From an uncultured Porphyromonadaceae bacterium (lineage in GTDB: Bacteria; Bacteroidota; Bacteroidia; Bacteroidales; Muribaculaceae): 6,678 nucleotides of DNA. Under the pieces are notes generated by a model. The model was given only the letters and a program-made list of their open reading frames with translations, was not told the DNA's origin and searched no databases. A program made the translations under genes and the position numbers. Shown in pieces: positions 1-5,358 of this stretch (within the stretch, counting starts at the first letter, position 1; each line of letters begins with the position of its first letter). Location: contig CAMWZE010000084.1 in the NCBI GenBank assembly GCA_947178685.1, positions 1 through 6,678 of the forward strand, read 5' to 3'.

Positions 1-217
1 AAGGGGATGGTATGGGACTCCCACTCCCGAACTAGAACTAATACCGGGGTTCGTCTGACGGTTAAGTACCTCTTGGAACTGAGATTCGCGTCGAAATTAA
101 CTTATTTTAAATGCAAGATTTTTTTATAGGCTTTACGAGAAAAATCTCGGTTGCGGATTGTCACTGACGACCGCCAATGATATAGAAGCCTTTCGGCAGA
201 GCTGAAATCTGCGCTTC
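1..217. other. Left edge, no assignable gene
   Basis: No gene can be supported here. All three rightward frames could read in from the left edge: one ends at a stop near base 35, one near base 57, and one stays open to about base 130. One of them may be the tail of an upstream gene, but none has a recognisable sequence. The stretch contains two small hairpins. One is CGAGA-AAAA-TCTCG at 136-149. The other pairs AGAAGC 184-189 and GCAGA 196-200 with TCTGC 208-212 and GCTTCT 213-218, leaving a one-sided bulge. A leftward open frame from 374 to 102 exists but is not credible as a gene. Confidence 0.4.
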
Positions 218-592
218 TGTTGCAGTAACGACAACCAATCTGAAAACGTAAACTTGCGGCCCCTATCGATCCTAGGTTAACACTTACAACTGAAAGAATC
301 CGAATCTCTGATGACTTGCGCTTCGCATGACGGCACCTAATGGCGACGAACCATCGGCACGGTGGCACCGCCATTTTAGTGCCTACCTTGGAATATCACC
401 CCGTGGTGACTGCTCCGTGATTCTCACCGAGCAGTCACTCACCGTTTCACCGGAAAATTCACCAGTGCCTATGTTGTCGCATACAAAGTAATGACCGAAG
501 TTCGAGCAAGGGTGCTCAAATTCGGTCATCCCATTGTTAGCGACTGTGATGAAAAATCAGACTGAAAATGGATACTTGCCTGTAAGGCTACT
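218..592. repeat. Tandem repeat unit 1 (about 375 bp)
   Basis: This is the first and most diverged copy of a non-coding tandem unit. The landmark GACTTGCGC falls at 313, 688 and 1064, giving periods of 375 and 376 bp. Similarity to unit 2 is weak over the first 90 bases and strong from about 309 to the end. Inverted repeats inside include AATGGCG 339-345 with CGCCATT 369-375, a perfect 10-bp pair GTGACTGCTC 406-415 with GAGCAGTCAC 429-438, and a long hairpin at 491-529 whose outer arms are ATGACCGAA and TTCGGTCAT. No reading frame is preserved between units, which argues against coding function. Confidence 0.85.
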
Positions 593-968
593 AATCTGAA
601 AACGAAAACCAATCTGAAAACGATAAATTGCCGGCTCCTGTCAGTCATAGGCTGGCACTTATGACTGACGAGAGCCGAATCCTTGAAGACTTGCGCTGCG
701 CATAACGGCACCTAATGGCGACGAACCATCGGTACGGTGGCGCCGCCATTTCAGTGCCTACCTCGGAATATTACCCGGTGGTGACCGCTCCGTGATTCTC
801 ACCGAGCATTCACTCACCGTTTCACCGGAAGATTCACCAGTCCCTATGTTGTCGCAAACAAAGTAATGACCGAAGTTCGAGCAAGGGTGCTCAAATCCGG
901 TCATCCCATTGTTAGCGACTGTGATGAAAAATCAGACTGAAAACGGAGACTTGCCTGTAAAGGCTACT
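593..968. repeat. Tandem repeat unit 2 (376 bp)
   Basis: This is the second copy. Its first roughly 245 bases are identical, by eye, to unit 3 (969-1212), while its last roughly 130 bases are nearly identical to the end of unit 1, with only a few substitutions and one indel. It opens with two AATCTGAAAACG motifs (593-604 and 611-622). A perfect 10-bp stem follows, GTCAGTCATA 640-649 with TATGACTGAC 660-669. The ATGACC hairpin recurs at 866-904 with one base changed in the right arm. Confidence 0.88.
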
Positions 969-1340
969 AATCTGAAAACGAAAACCAATCTGAAAACGAT
1001 AAATTGCCGGCTCCTGTCAGTCATAGGCTGGCACTTATGACTGACGAGAGCCGAATCCTTGAAGACTTGCGCTGCGCATAACGGCACCTAATGGCGACGA
1101 ACCATCGGTACGGTGGCGCCGCCATTTCAGTGCCTACCTCGGAATATTACCCGGTGGTGACCGCTCCGTGATTCTCACCGAGCATTCACTCACCGTTTCA
1201 CCGGAAGATTCAGCAGTGCCTGGGGTGCCGCAAACGCCGTAATGACCGAGATTGAGCAGGGATGCTCCATTTCGGTCATTTCCGCGTTAGCGACTGTCGA
1301 CGATTCAATCTGAAACGCAGACTTGCCTATAACGGGAACC
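969..1340. repeat. Tandem repeat unit 3 (about 372 bp, diverged tail)
   Basis: This is the third copy. It matches unit 2 exactly up to about base 1212 and then diverges sharply, although the order of elements stays the same. The 10-bp stem at 1016-1025 with 1036-1045 is retained. The long hairpin is present at 1242-1279 with many changed bases in its left arm and loop, yet it still folds (ATGACCGAG with TTCGGTCAT, inner GAGCA with TGCTC). It runs into the start of a further partial unit at 1341 (AATCTAAAAACG). Confidence 0.85.
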
Positions 1341-1400
1341 AATCTAAAAACGGTTACTTGCCTGTAACGACAACAAATCTGCAAATTAAAACTTGACAAC
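1301..1400. repeat. Short motif repeats, AATCTGAAAACG-N3-ACTTGCC type
   Basis: Three successive copies of a motif of about 33 bp, roughly AATCTGAAAACGnnnACTTGCCTGTAACG, occur here with starts near 1307, 1341 and 1376. The same motif opens each 375-bp unit (237, 593, 611, 969, 987) and recurs at 2963 and 3038. The tandem spacing produces the leftward open frame at 1399-1190, whose repetitive translation reflects the DNA repeat rather than a gene. No spacer-like unique sequence separates the copies, so this is not a CRISPR array. Confidence 0.7.
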
Positions 1401-1446
1401 TTTTCAATCTATTCCCTTAGCGTCATCGGATCTCACCGGCCGGGGT

Positions 1447-1631
1447 CGTTTTACGATGCAAAGTTACTGCGGCAGGAAGGAACGCCAAGGGACACCGGTG
1501 GCTTGAGTTGGAAAACCAAGCCGGCAGCCTTCCACAATTTTTATGCTAAAAATTGGGTATTCCGTCTTGGTTTTCTAACTCACCCTTGTCTTATCCTTCC
1601 TTTTGCCACAGTGATTGGGGCATGTAAAACG
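1447..1631. repeat. Long imperfect inverted repeat with outward promoters
   Basis: Pairing runs from CGTTTTACGATG at 1447-1458 against CATGTAAAACG at 1621-1631, through GGAAGGA 1475-1481 with TCCTTCC 1594-1600 and CAAGGG 1486-1491 with CCCTTG 1583-1588. The core is a 17-bp stem, TGAGTTGGAAAACCAAG 1504-1520 with CTTGGTTTTCTAACTCA 1566-1582, containing one G-T pair. The left arm has 12 extra bases at 1492-1503. A separate perfect hairpin, CAATTTTT-ATGCT-AAAAATTG, sits in the centre at 1535-1555. No transposase or gene lies inside. Confidence 0.8.
1459..1488 (-). promoter_or_regulatory. Promoter firing left into the repeat array
   Basis: Read leftward, TTG at 1488-1486, a 19-bp spacer and TAACTTTG at 1466-1459 match the Bacteroidales -33/-7 promoter pattern. 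Transcription would begin near 1452 and run into the tandem hairpin array, where no credible gene exists. The mirror position in the right arm (plus strand, about 1586-1620) has TTG, a spacer four bases longer and a degenerate TGATTGGG box, so the rightward twin looks decayed. Promoter activity is inferred from sequence alone. Confidence 0.6.
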
Positions 1632-1704
1632 AAATTCCCGACCGATAAGCTCAGACGAGCTTAACAAAAGGGAAAAGAATCAGAACTCCAAAATTTCAGT
1701 AACT

Positions 1705-1848
1705 ATGGTAAATAAGGAAATAGACACCAAATGGCGTGAGGTTATCTCGATTCTCAAATTTCTTGGTAAGGTTACGTTGGTTATGGGCATATTCGCTATG
1801 CTTTATCTCTGCCTTATTATCGGGTATATCCTCGACTTCAAAATGTAA
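1705..1848 (+). CDS. Small single-pass membrane protein
   Basis: This 47-residue protein is not recognised as a known family. It has a short charged N-terminus (residues 1-22, many Lys and Glu), one strongly hydrophobic helix at about 23-43 and a short basic tail, so it should be an inner-membrane peptide. The ATG at 1705 is preferred because its context, TAACTATG, matches that of the gene at 2061. An in-frame TTG at 1615 would add 30 polar residues but lies inside the long inverted repeat. It is the first gene of a five-gene rightward cluster, and its stop lies five bases before the next start. Small membrane peptides in such clusters can be toxins, anchors or phage-defence parts; nothing here distinguishes these. 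Confidence 0.55.
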   Translation: MVNKEIDTKWREVISILKFLGKVTLVMGIFAMLYLCLIIGYILDFKM

Positions 1849-1853
1849 TCGAC

Positions 1854-2048
1854 ATGAGAGTGAAAAGATTGACAATCGAGCAAGGTGAGAGAGTCGGCAT
1901 AGACCGATTCCCAAACTTCCACAAGACAGGAAGCGTCAGAGGCATGAAGAAACTTTACTATGGCAACAACTGCCTATTGGTGAAGTGTGGGGATTATATA
2001 TACAATGTATCTTCCGAACCACAAATCTACAATCAGGCAACTTTCTAA
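1854..2048 (+). CDS. Hypothetical 64-residue protein
   Basis: No family is recognised. The N-terminal half is basic and polar (residues 1-30, with the run FPNFHKTGSVRGMKK at 19-33). The C-terminal half, LYYGNNCLLVKCGDYIYNVS (34-53), alternates hydrophobic and polar residues as a small beta-hairpin or barrel would, and holds two cysteines at 40 and 45. The ATG at 1854 starts five bases after the preceding stop. A second ATG at 1944 (residue 31) begins the better-ordered half and is a possible alternative start. The tight spacing with both neighbours suggests one transcript. Confidence 0.6.
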   Translation: MRVKRLTIEQGERVGIDRFPNFHKTGSVRGMKKLYYGNNCLLVKCGDYIYNVSSEPQIYNQATF

Positions 2049-2060
2049 ATTCCAATAACT

Positions 2061-2390
2061 ATGAACACGGATATAGACTTTATGAGCCTTTCAGAGAACG
2101 ACAAGGCATTTGTGAACGAGTTTGAGAACTTTGTAAATGGCAGAATGAGTAATGCCGAAAAGACCGGAATGGCGATTACAACAATGCACCGCTATCTACA
2201 GCAACAAGCCTTCAAGGTTTGTCTCGGTTATATCAAGGGGCTTGCCCATAACTACCGAAAGGGAAGATATGACCAGCGTAATGAGTGGGCTTCCCAACTC
2301 GCAGAGGTTGCATACAAATCTCTTATTGAGGCTGACCTCATTTACGACCCCGATTTTTCCACCACTGAAATAGTAAACACCTATGGATGA
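2061..2390 (+). CDS. Hypothetical helical protein, 109 residues
   Basis: No family is recognised. The composition suggests an all-helical soluble protein: an acidic first 30 residues, then a central amphipathic stretch (about 35-65) leading into the basic segment NYRKGRYDQR at 64-73, and a helical region 74-95 before an acidic tail. The ATG at 2061 has the same AACTATG context as the gene at 1705. Its stop overlaps the next gene by eight bases, which implies translational coupling. Its place between very small genes and a DUF2958 gene is typical of accessory blocks in Bacteroidales mobile elements, but gives no function. Confidence 0.65.
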   Translation: MNTDIDFMSLSENDKAFVNEFENFVNGRMSNAEKTGMAITTMHRYLQQQAFKVCLGYIKGLAHNYRKGRYDQRNEWASQLAEVAYKSLIEADLIYDPDFSTTEIVNTYG

Positions 2391-2550
2391 TATAGATTTC
2401 CCCGAATACGGAAAACAATGCGAACTCAAAGAGCCTTGGCGTGGCTACCACCGTGGCACTATCGTGGGACGTAACGGCTACCGCTTTATAGTAGAGTTTA
2501 GCAGTGGCGCGAGAGAAGAGTATTATGACGATGAAATAGAATTTGATTGA
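2383..2550 (+). CDS. Small acidic hypothetical protein, 55 residues
   Basis: A 55-codon frame opens with the ATG at 2383, overlapping the end of the previous gene by eight bases (ATGGATGA), and ends at TGA 2548-2550, one base before the next ATG. The protein begins MDDIDFPEYG, is rich in Trp, Tyr and Gly in the middle (residues 18-39, PWRGYHRGTIVGRN then YRFIVEF) and ends in an acidic cluster (45-55). That alternating pattern suggests a small beta-barrel of SH3 or Tudor shape, which is an inference only. The overlap on one side and the one-base gap on the other are strong evidence that it is real despite its size. Confidence 0.65.
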   Translation: MDDIDFPEYGKQCELKEPWRGYHRGTIVGRNGYRFIVEFSSGAREEYYDDEIEFD

Positions 2551-2551
2551 T

Positions 2552-2920
2552 ATGTGCAGACTATTGACACCCCAACTGGAGGAAGCCTTGAACGGCTTCC
2601 CCCTATACTCCCAGGACGGCAAGGGAAAAGACGCAATATGCCGTGCAATCTTTGTCTTCGGACGTGTTAGGTGGTTCGTCATTGAGGGGAACCGAGAGGG
2701 AAACGACCTTACTATGTTCGGCATCGTAATCGGACTTATGGAGGATGAATATGGATATATTTCCCTTAAAGAAATGTCCGATATAGAGATAGACCTTGAA
2801 GAAAAAGGACTTGGAAAAGGGAAGGTAAGGGTACAACAACTCGAGAACTTCAAGCCAACTCCCCTAAGCGAGATAAACGACATCAATCTCCAACGCTTCC
2901 TTTCAAGATTTGAGTATTAA
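2552..2920 (+). CDS. DUF2958 domain protein
   Basis: The 122-residue protein matches the DUF2958 pattern along its whole length: LLTPQLEEAL at 4-13, LYSQD at 19-23, a Trp-Phe-Val-x-Glu-Gly strand at 41-46, FGIVIGL then EYGYISLKEM at 56-75, and the closing F-K-P-x-P-L-S-E-I at 100-108. DUF2958 proteins are about this long and are common on plasmids, conjugative elements and prophages; their biochemical role is unknown to me. The ATG at 2552 is chosen over an in-frame TTG at 2543 because it follows the preceding stop by one base. It ends the rightward cluster. The family call is from memory of the motif pattern. Confidence 0.75.
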   Translation: MCRLLTPQLEEALNGFPLYSQDGKGKDAICRAIFVFGRVRWFVIEGNREGNDLTMFGIVIGLMEDEYGYISLKEMSDIEIDLEEKGLGKGKVRVQQLENFKPTPLSEINDINLQRFLSRFEY

Positions 2921-2924
2921 GAGT

Positions 2925-2961
2925 TATGTCAGCCGTGGAAATCGGATCCACGACTGACATA
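2925..2961. repeat. Hairpin after the DUF2958 gene
   Basis: TATGTCAGCCGTGG (2925-2938) pairs with CCACGACTGACATA (2948-2961) around a 9-base loop, with a single C-A mismatch. It begins four bases after the DUF2958 stop, but no T-run follows on either strand, so it is not a standard intrinsic terminator. It could protect the 3' end of the cluster's mRNA or bind a protein. Confidence 0.7.
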
Positions 2962-2968
2962 GAATCTA

Positions 2969-3007
2969 AAAAGCGACTTGCCATATCCCTCACGGACATG
3001 GCAAGTC
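2969..3007 (-). terminator. Intrinsic terminator for leftward transcripts
   Basis: GACTTGCCATATCC (2975-2988) pairs with GGACATGGCAAGTC (2994-3007) around the 5-base loop CTCAC, with one A-C mismatch. Read leftward, the stem is followed by GC and then five T residues (2972-2968). Read rightward it is followed by TGATTGTG, so termination is directional. It is the first strong terminator met by the leftward operon ending at 3373, and would make that transcript antisense to the whole gene at 3051-3434. The left flank is also a copy of the AATCTAAAAAGCGACTTGCC motif of the repeat array. Confidence 0.6.
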
Positions 3008-3050
3008 TGATTGTGTGGAATATATATCTACTATTGGAATCTAAAAGCCT

Positions 3051-3434
3051 ATGAAATTAAACGACATTGTAAGAATCGCCAAAGAGTCTGGCTGGCACAC
3101 CATTATCACCACTTCTGTTAACGGGGTTTCATATGTGGATTTTCAATGGAAAACCAAATCGGGACAGCCATTTACGTTTTCTGCAGAATGGGACCCCGAA
3201 AATGTAGAGAGTTTTATTATGGATATAGAGGAGACGGAGCAAGGCTTCAATCGGATGAACTATCTTAAAGAATCGTTAGAATCTCTTGCCGTCATTTCTT
3301 TATCGACGTATTTTGAATTAACCCGAGAGATTGAGGACATACATACCAGAATTTGGCTCCTGTGGGTCAACATCAAGTATCTTCAGGAACAGAAGACCAT
3401 CTGGAATCAGTTTCCTCCTTATTTGTGGAATTGA
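3051..3434 (+). CDS. Hypothetical protein, 127 residues
   Basis: The family is not recognised. The first 60 residues look like a compact alpha/beta fold: helix MKLNDIVRIAKESG, strands around 17-31 (HTIITTSVNGVSYVDF), then KTKSGQPFTFSAEW at 34-47. The last 60 residues are helical (68-115) and end in an aromatic tail, QFPPYLWN. The start follows the twin hairpins and a copy of the AATCTAAAA motif; a weak TACTATTG box lies upstream but without a good -33 box. The final 62 bases overlap the end of the converging leftward gene. Either tail may be an extension created when two modules joined. Confidence 0.6.
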   Translation: MKLNDIVRIAKESGWHTIITTSVNGVSYVDFQWKTKSGQPFTFSAEWDPENVESFIMDIEETEQGFNRMNYLKESLESLAVISLSTYFELTREIEDIHTRIWLLWVNIKYLQEQKTIWNQFPPYLWN

Positions 3435-3717
3435 TAGGCTTACCAGGAGTTGGGAACGGTACGCGACGCCTTCCCAACTTAGGCAATCCTTCAGCCTTAA
3501 ATGCTATAAGGTCTGACCCCTTTATGAGTTTCCGGAAAGAACATGGCATTTTCCGGGATTCAATGGGACAAGACTTCGAGGAGAGATACCTATACAAGGA
3601 CATCCGACTCTTACCCAACAATCGGGCAGCCTTTGCAACCGAATAATACTCATCCGGAAGAATAGTATTATCATCGGTTGAATATTTGGGAGACCTTTTC
3701 GATTGATGAATTTCCAT
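3373..3717 (-). CDS. Helix-turn-helix protein, AlpA/excisionase-like (HTH_17)
   Basis: Using the ATG at 3717 the protein has 114 residues. Residues 24-50 (YYSVAKAARLLGKSRMSLYRYL) form the winged helix-turn-helix shared by AlpA, excisionase and MerR-type proteins, followed by RKLIKGSDLIAF (62-73), the usual second strand and helix. A long basic, Pro-rich tail from about 80 has no domain. A GTG at 3759 would add 14 residues and overlap the ATPase stop. It is last in the leftward operon. Family members bind short DNA repeats to control excision or integrase expression; that role here is inferred. A 9-bp inverted repeat, AGTTGGGAA with TTCCCAACT (3448-3479), lies inside the tail codons. Confidence 0.65.
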   Translation of the reverse strand: MEIHQSKRSPKYSTDDNTILPDEYYSVAKAARLLGKSRMSLYRYLSSKSCPIESRKMPCSFRKLIKGSDLIAFKAEGLPKLGRRRVPFPTPGKPINSTNKEETDSRWSSVPEDT

Positions 3718-3749
3718 TCTGATTAAAATTGAATGAAGCTGTTTGGAAA

Positions 3750-4424
3750 TTACAGACACCTAAAGGTATCGCCATTGAACTGTACCACATGCGCCATCTC
3801 TTCAAGACGGTCAGCACATCTATGGGTGTATCTGGGTCGTATATCCTTGAATGTCATATTCGTTGAAAGAATCGTATATTGCATACGAGCATAACGAGCT
3901 TCTATCAAGTCTATGATGGGGGTGTACTTCATTCCGTAGTGAACTATCTCGGCTGGTTCACTGCCCCAGTCATCGATCATTATCATGTCCTCCAGTCGAT
4001 AGGTGTGCGTGCCATCCATTATCTCCTTTACCATGTTCTTAGCAGATATTATTGGAATGGAGGTATTGAAAGGTTTCAAATGAGCCATAGCATCATGGCA
4101 TTTTAAGTAGACAAAATGTATTAGGGAACGGATTGCATACATCATAGTCGTTTTGCCGTTACCATAAGTGCCCATGAGAATGATTGCGAATCGGTGTGAG
4201 GGGGTACCGAGTATTTGGGCAATTTGGAGTATCTGGGAATTAAGTTCGGGGGTAGGTATAAAACTGCGAAGGCGAGTTTCTACCTGATGCTTGTAGAATT
4301 GCAAGAGCAGGTCTGCAATAACAGGGATAGGAAGATTGATGCTAAAACCGGCCTTGGGGAACATTCCCTGGTCCATAAGGTGGCGCATCAAATCCAAGTC
4401 TCCCATCTTCTTGGGCTGTGCCAT
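3750..4424 (-). CDS. DnaC-like AAA+ ATPase, probable helicase loader
   Basis: The 224-residue protein has a Walker A loop GTYGNGKTT at 85-93, a Walker B segment MIMIDDWG at 147-154, a sensor-1 asparagine in STN at 187-189, and an arginine-finger box RCADRL at 202-207. This set and spacing is that of the DnaC/DnaI/IstB group of AAA+ proteins. With no transposase beside it, and a DnaD-like gene directly upstream, a helicase-loader role at the element's origin is the best reading. The N-terminal 80 residues are helical and probably bind a partner. The ATG at 4424 lies inside the upstream gene, giving an 83-base overlap; in-frame ATGs at 4406, 4388, 4376 and 4364 are alternatives. The two-base-class spacing to the next gene implies one operon. 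Confidence 0.8.
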   Translation of the reverse strand: MAQPKKMGDLDLMRHLMDQGMFPKAGFSINLPIPVIADLLLQFYKHQVETRLRSFIPTPELNSQILQIAQILGTPSHRFAIILMGTYGNGKTTMMYAIRSLIHFVYLKCHDAMAHLKPFNTSIPIISAKNMVKEIMDGTHTYRLEDMIMIDDWGSEPAEIVHYGMKYTPIIDLIEARYARMQYTILSTNMTFKDIRPRYTHRCADRLEEMAHVVQFNGDTFRCL

Positions 4425-5124
4425 TGTCTTTTTGAGGATATTGTTTAGTTTTCTGTTTATTGGAAAGCTTAATCTCTTGTGATTTCCTTAGCCAGTTGAA
4501 TAAATGGTGCTTTATAATCCCAATTTCGGCTGGATCATCTTGCTTGGCAAGACGTTCTCGAAAGAAATCTTCAGCCGTCTGTCTAAGTTCGGCTGCACTC
4601 TTTTTGAGAGTGCCGGCCGTGTTCATCCAGAATTGTTCATCTTCTCGAATTTCTTTAAAAATCTTTTCAAATTCCTCGCGTGAAGAAGATGAAGAAGAAT
4701 TTTCTTTATTATTATTTTCTTTTATATGGGCTGATTTGCGGTTGGACTTGGGGTCGGGAGGATGTCCTTTTACTCTGGAATCTGGAGTATTTTTTAATCC
4801 TTTCGGAGACTTCATTTCCATAAAATCCAATACAGTAATAAGGGTATATTTTGGAAATATCTCTTTTCGAATCATTCCACCTTCTTCCAGAGTCTTTAAG
4901 AAGTCCATCGTACACTGTTTCCCGCATTGGAAATGAGAACTAAGTATTCTCATGGTTGTGGCAAACTGCCCCCTTTTCACTTCTACACGGCTTTTGCCTA
5001 TCATTACAGCTCCATCCTCCCACTGACAAAGGAATAGCATCTTAACCCACATCTGGAAGTGACGTGGGTTATGCCATAACCAATGGTGTTCGAGATCTCG
5101 CGATAAAGCAATCCAGCCACCCAT
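4342..5124 (-). CDS. DnaD-like winged-helix replication protein
   Basis: The 260-residue protein starts with a domain (1-102) containing MGGWIALSRDLEHHWLW and a winged-helix core (50-100, RGQFATTMRILSS...EEGGMIRKE), as in phage replisome organisers and DnaD-type initiators. A low-complexity linker follows (103-150), with an Asn run and six Ser at 143-148. A helical C-terminal domain (150-217) ends in IIKHHLFNWLRKSQEI, resembling the small C-terminal domain called DUF7833 in Bacteroidetes replication proteins; that match is from memory. The tail (218-260) is disordered. It probably binds the element's origin and recruits the ATPase encoded immediately downstream, whose start overlaps this gene by 83 bases. 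It starts 36 bases after the AlpA-like gene. Confidence 0.7.
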   Translation of the reverse strand: MGGWIALSRDLEHHWLWHNPRHFQMWVKMLFLCQWEDGAVMIGKSRVEVKRGQFATTMRILSSHFQCGKQCTMDFLKTLEEGGMIRKEIFPKYTLITVLDFMEMKSPKGLKNTPDSRVKGHPPDPKSNRKSAHIKENNNKENSSSSSSREEFEKIFKEIREDEQFWMNTAGTLKKSAAELRQTAEDFFRERLAKQDDPAEIGIIKHHLFNWLRKSQEIKLSNKQKTKQYPQKDNGTAQEDGRLGFDAPPYGPGNVPQGRF

Positions 5125-5160
5125 GAAATAGAATTATTTATAGTGGAATATTCTTCAGGG

Positions 5161-5358
5161 CTACACCTGACGTTGCCAGAATTTGAGAATCTCGCTTCCA
5201 AGATAGAATTTCTTGGCAGTGGCCATCCTGGTTCCTACTTTTATCCTACCGGTCTGGGTATATTTTCGCAGAGAATTTTTGTGGATTCCGAGCAACTTAC
5301 AAGTCTCTGTTACTGAATATCTGCCATCCGGAGTGACAACTGGCATTTCAGAGACCAT
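5161..5358 (-). CDS. Small AlpA/excisionase-like HTH protein
   Basis: The 65-residue protein is almost entirely one HTH_17 domain: YSVTETCKLLGIHKNSLRKYTQTGRI at 14-39, then FYLGSEILKFW at 51-61. Such proteins (AlpA, Xis, Cox types) bind repeated DNA sites to bend DNA for excision or to regulate integrase and replication genes. The ATG at 5358 is chosen over the adjacent TTG at 5361 because an AAGGAGGT Shine-Dalgarno sequence (5371-5364) sits five bases upstream. The gene overlaps the Cro-like gene by 11 bases. It shares its fold with the last gene of the operon, so the operon carries two such proteins. Confidence 0.75.
   Translation of the reverse strand: MVSEMPVVTPDGRYSVTETCKLLGIHKNSLRKYTQTGRIKVGTRMATAKKFYLGSEILKFWQRQV

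Noticed and set aside
218..1340. Integron attC cassette array
   Set aside because: Hairpins recur at a regular spacing, but the expected GTTRRRY/RYYYAAC core pairs and cassette genes are missing.
102..1399. Leftward open frames at 374-102, 711-526 and 1399-1190
   Set aside because: They lie in the tandem array, change frame between copies, and their translations (runs like VFRLV) come from the DNA motif itself. No start context or homology was recognised.
1301..1400. CRISPR-like array of short repeats
   Set aside because: The copies are nearly contiguous with no unique spacers, repeats vary in sequence, and no cas gene is present.
2338..2886. Leftward 182-codon open frame
   Set aside because: It is antisense to the DUF2958 gene and the 55-codon gene, both supported by family pattern or tight operon spacing. 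Its Ser/Phe-rich translation is typical of a shadow frame.
3331..3646. Rightward open frames at 3331-3516 and 3353-3646
   Set aside because: They are antisense to the AlpA-like gene and start inside the 127-residue gene; no domain or start signal supports them.
3750..4424. IstB-type transposase helper
   Set aside because: The motifs also fit IstB, but there is no IstA transposase or IS end, and the gene follows a DnaD-like replication gene.
4460..4936. Rightward 158-codon open frame
   Set aside because: It is the complement of the DnaD-like gene; its Ser/Phe/Ile-rich sequence reflects the low-complexity linker codons.
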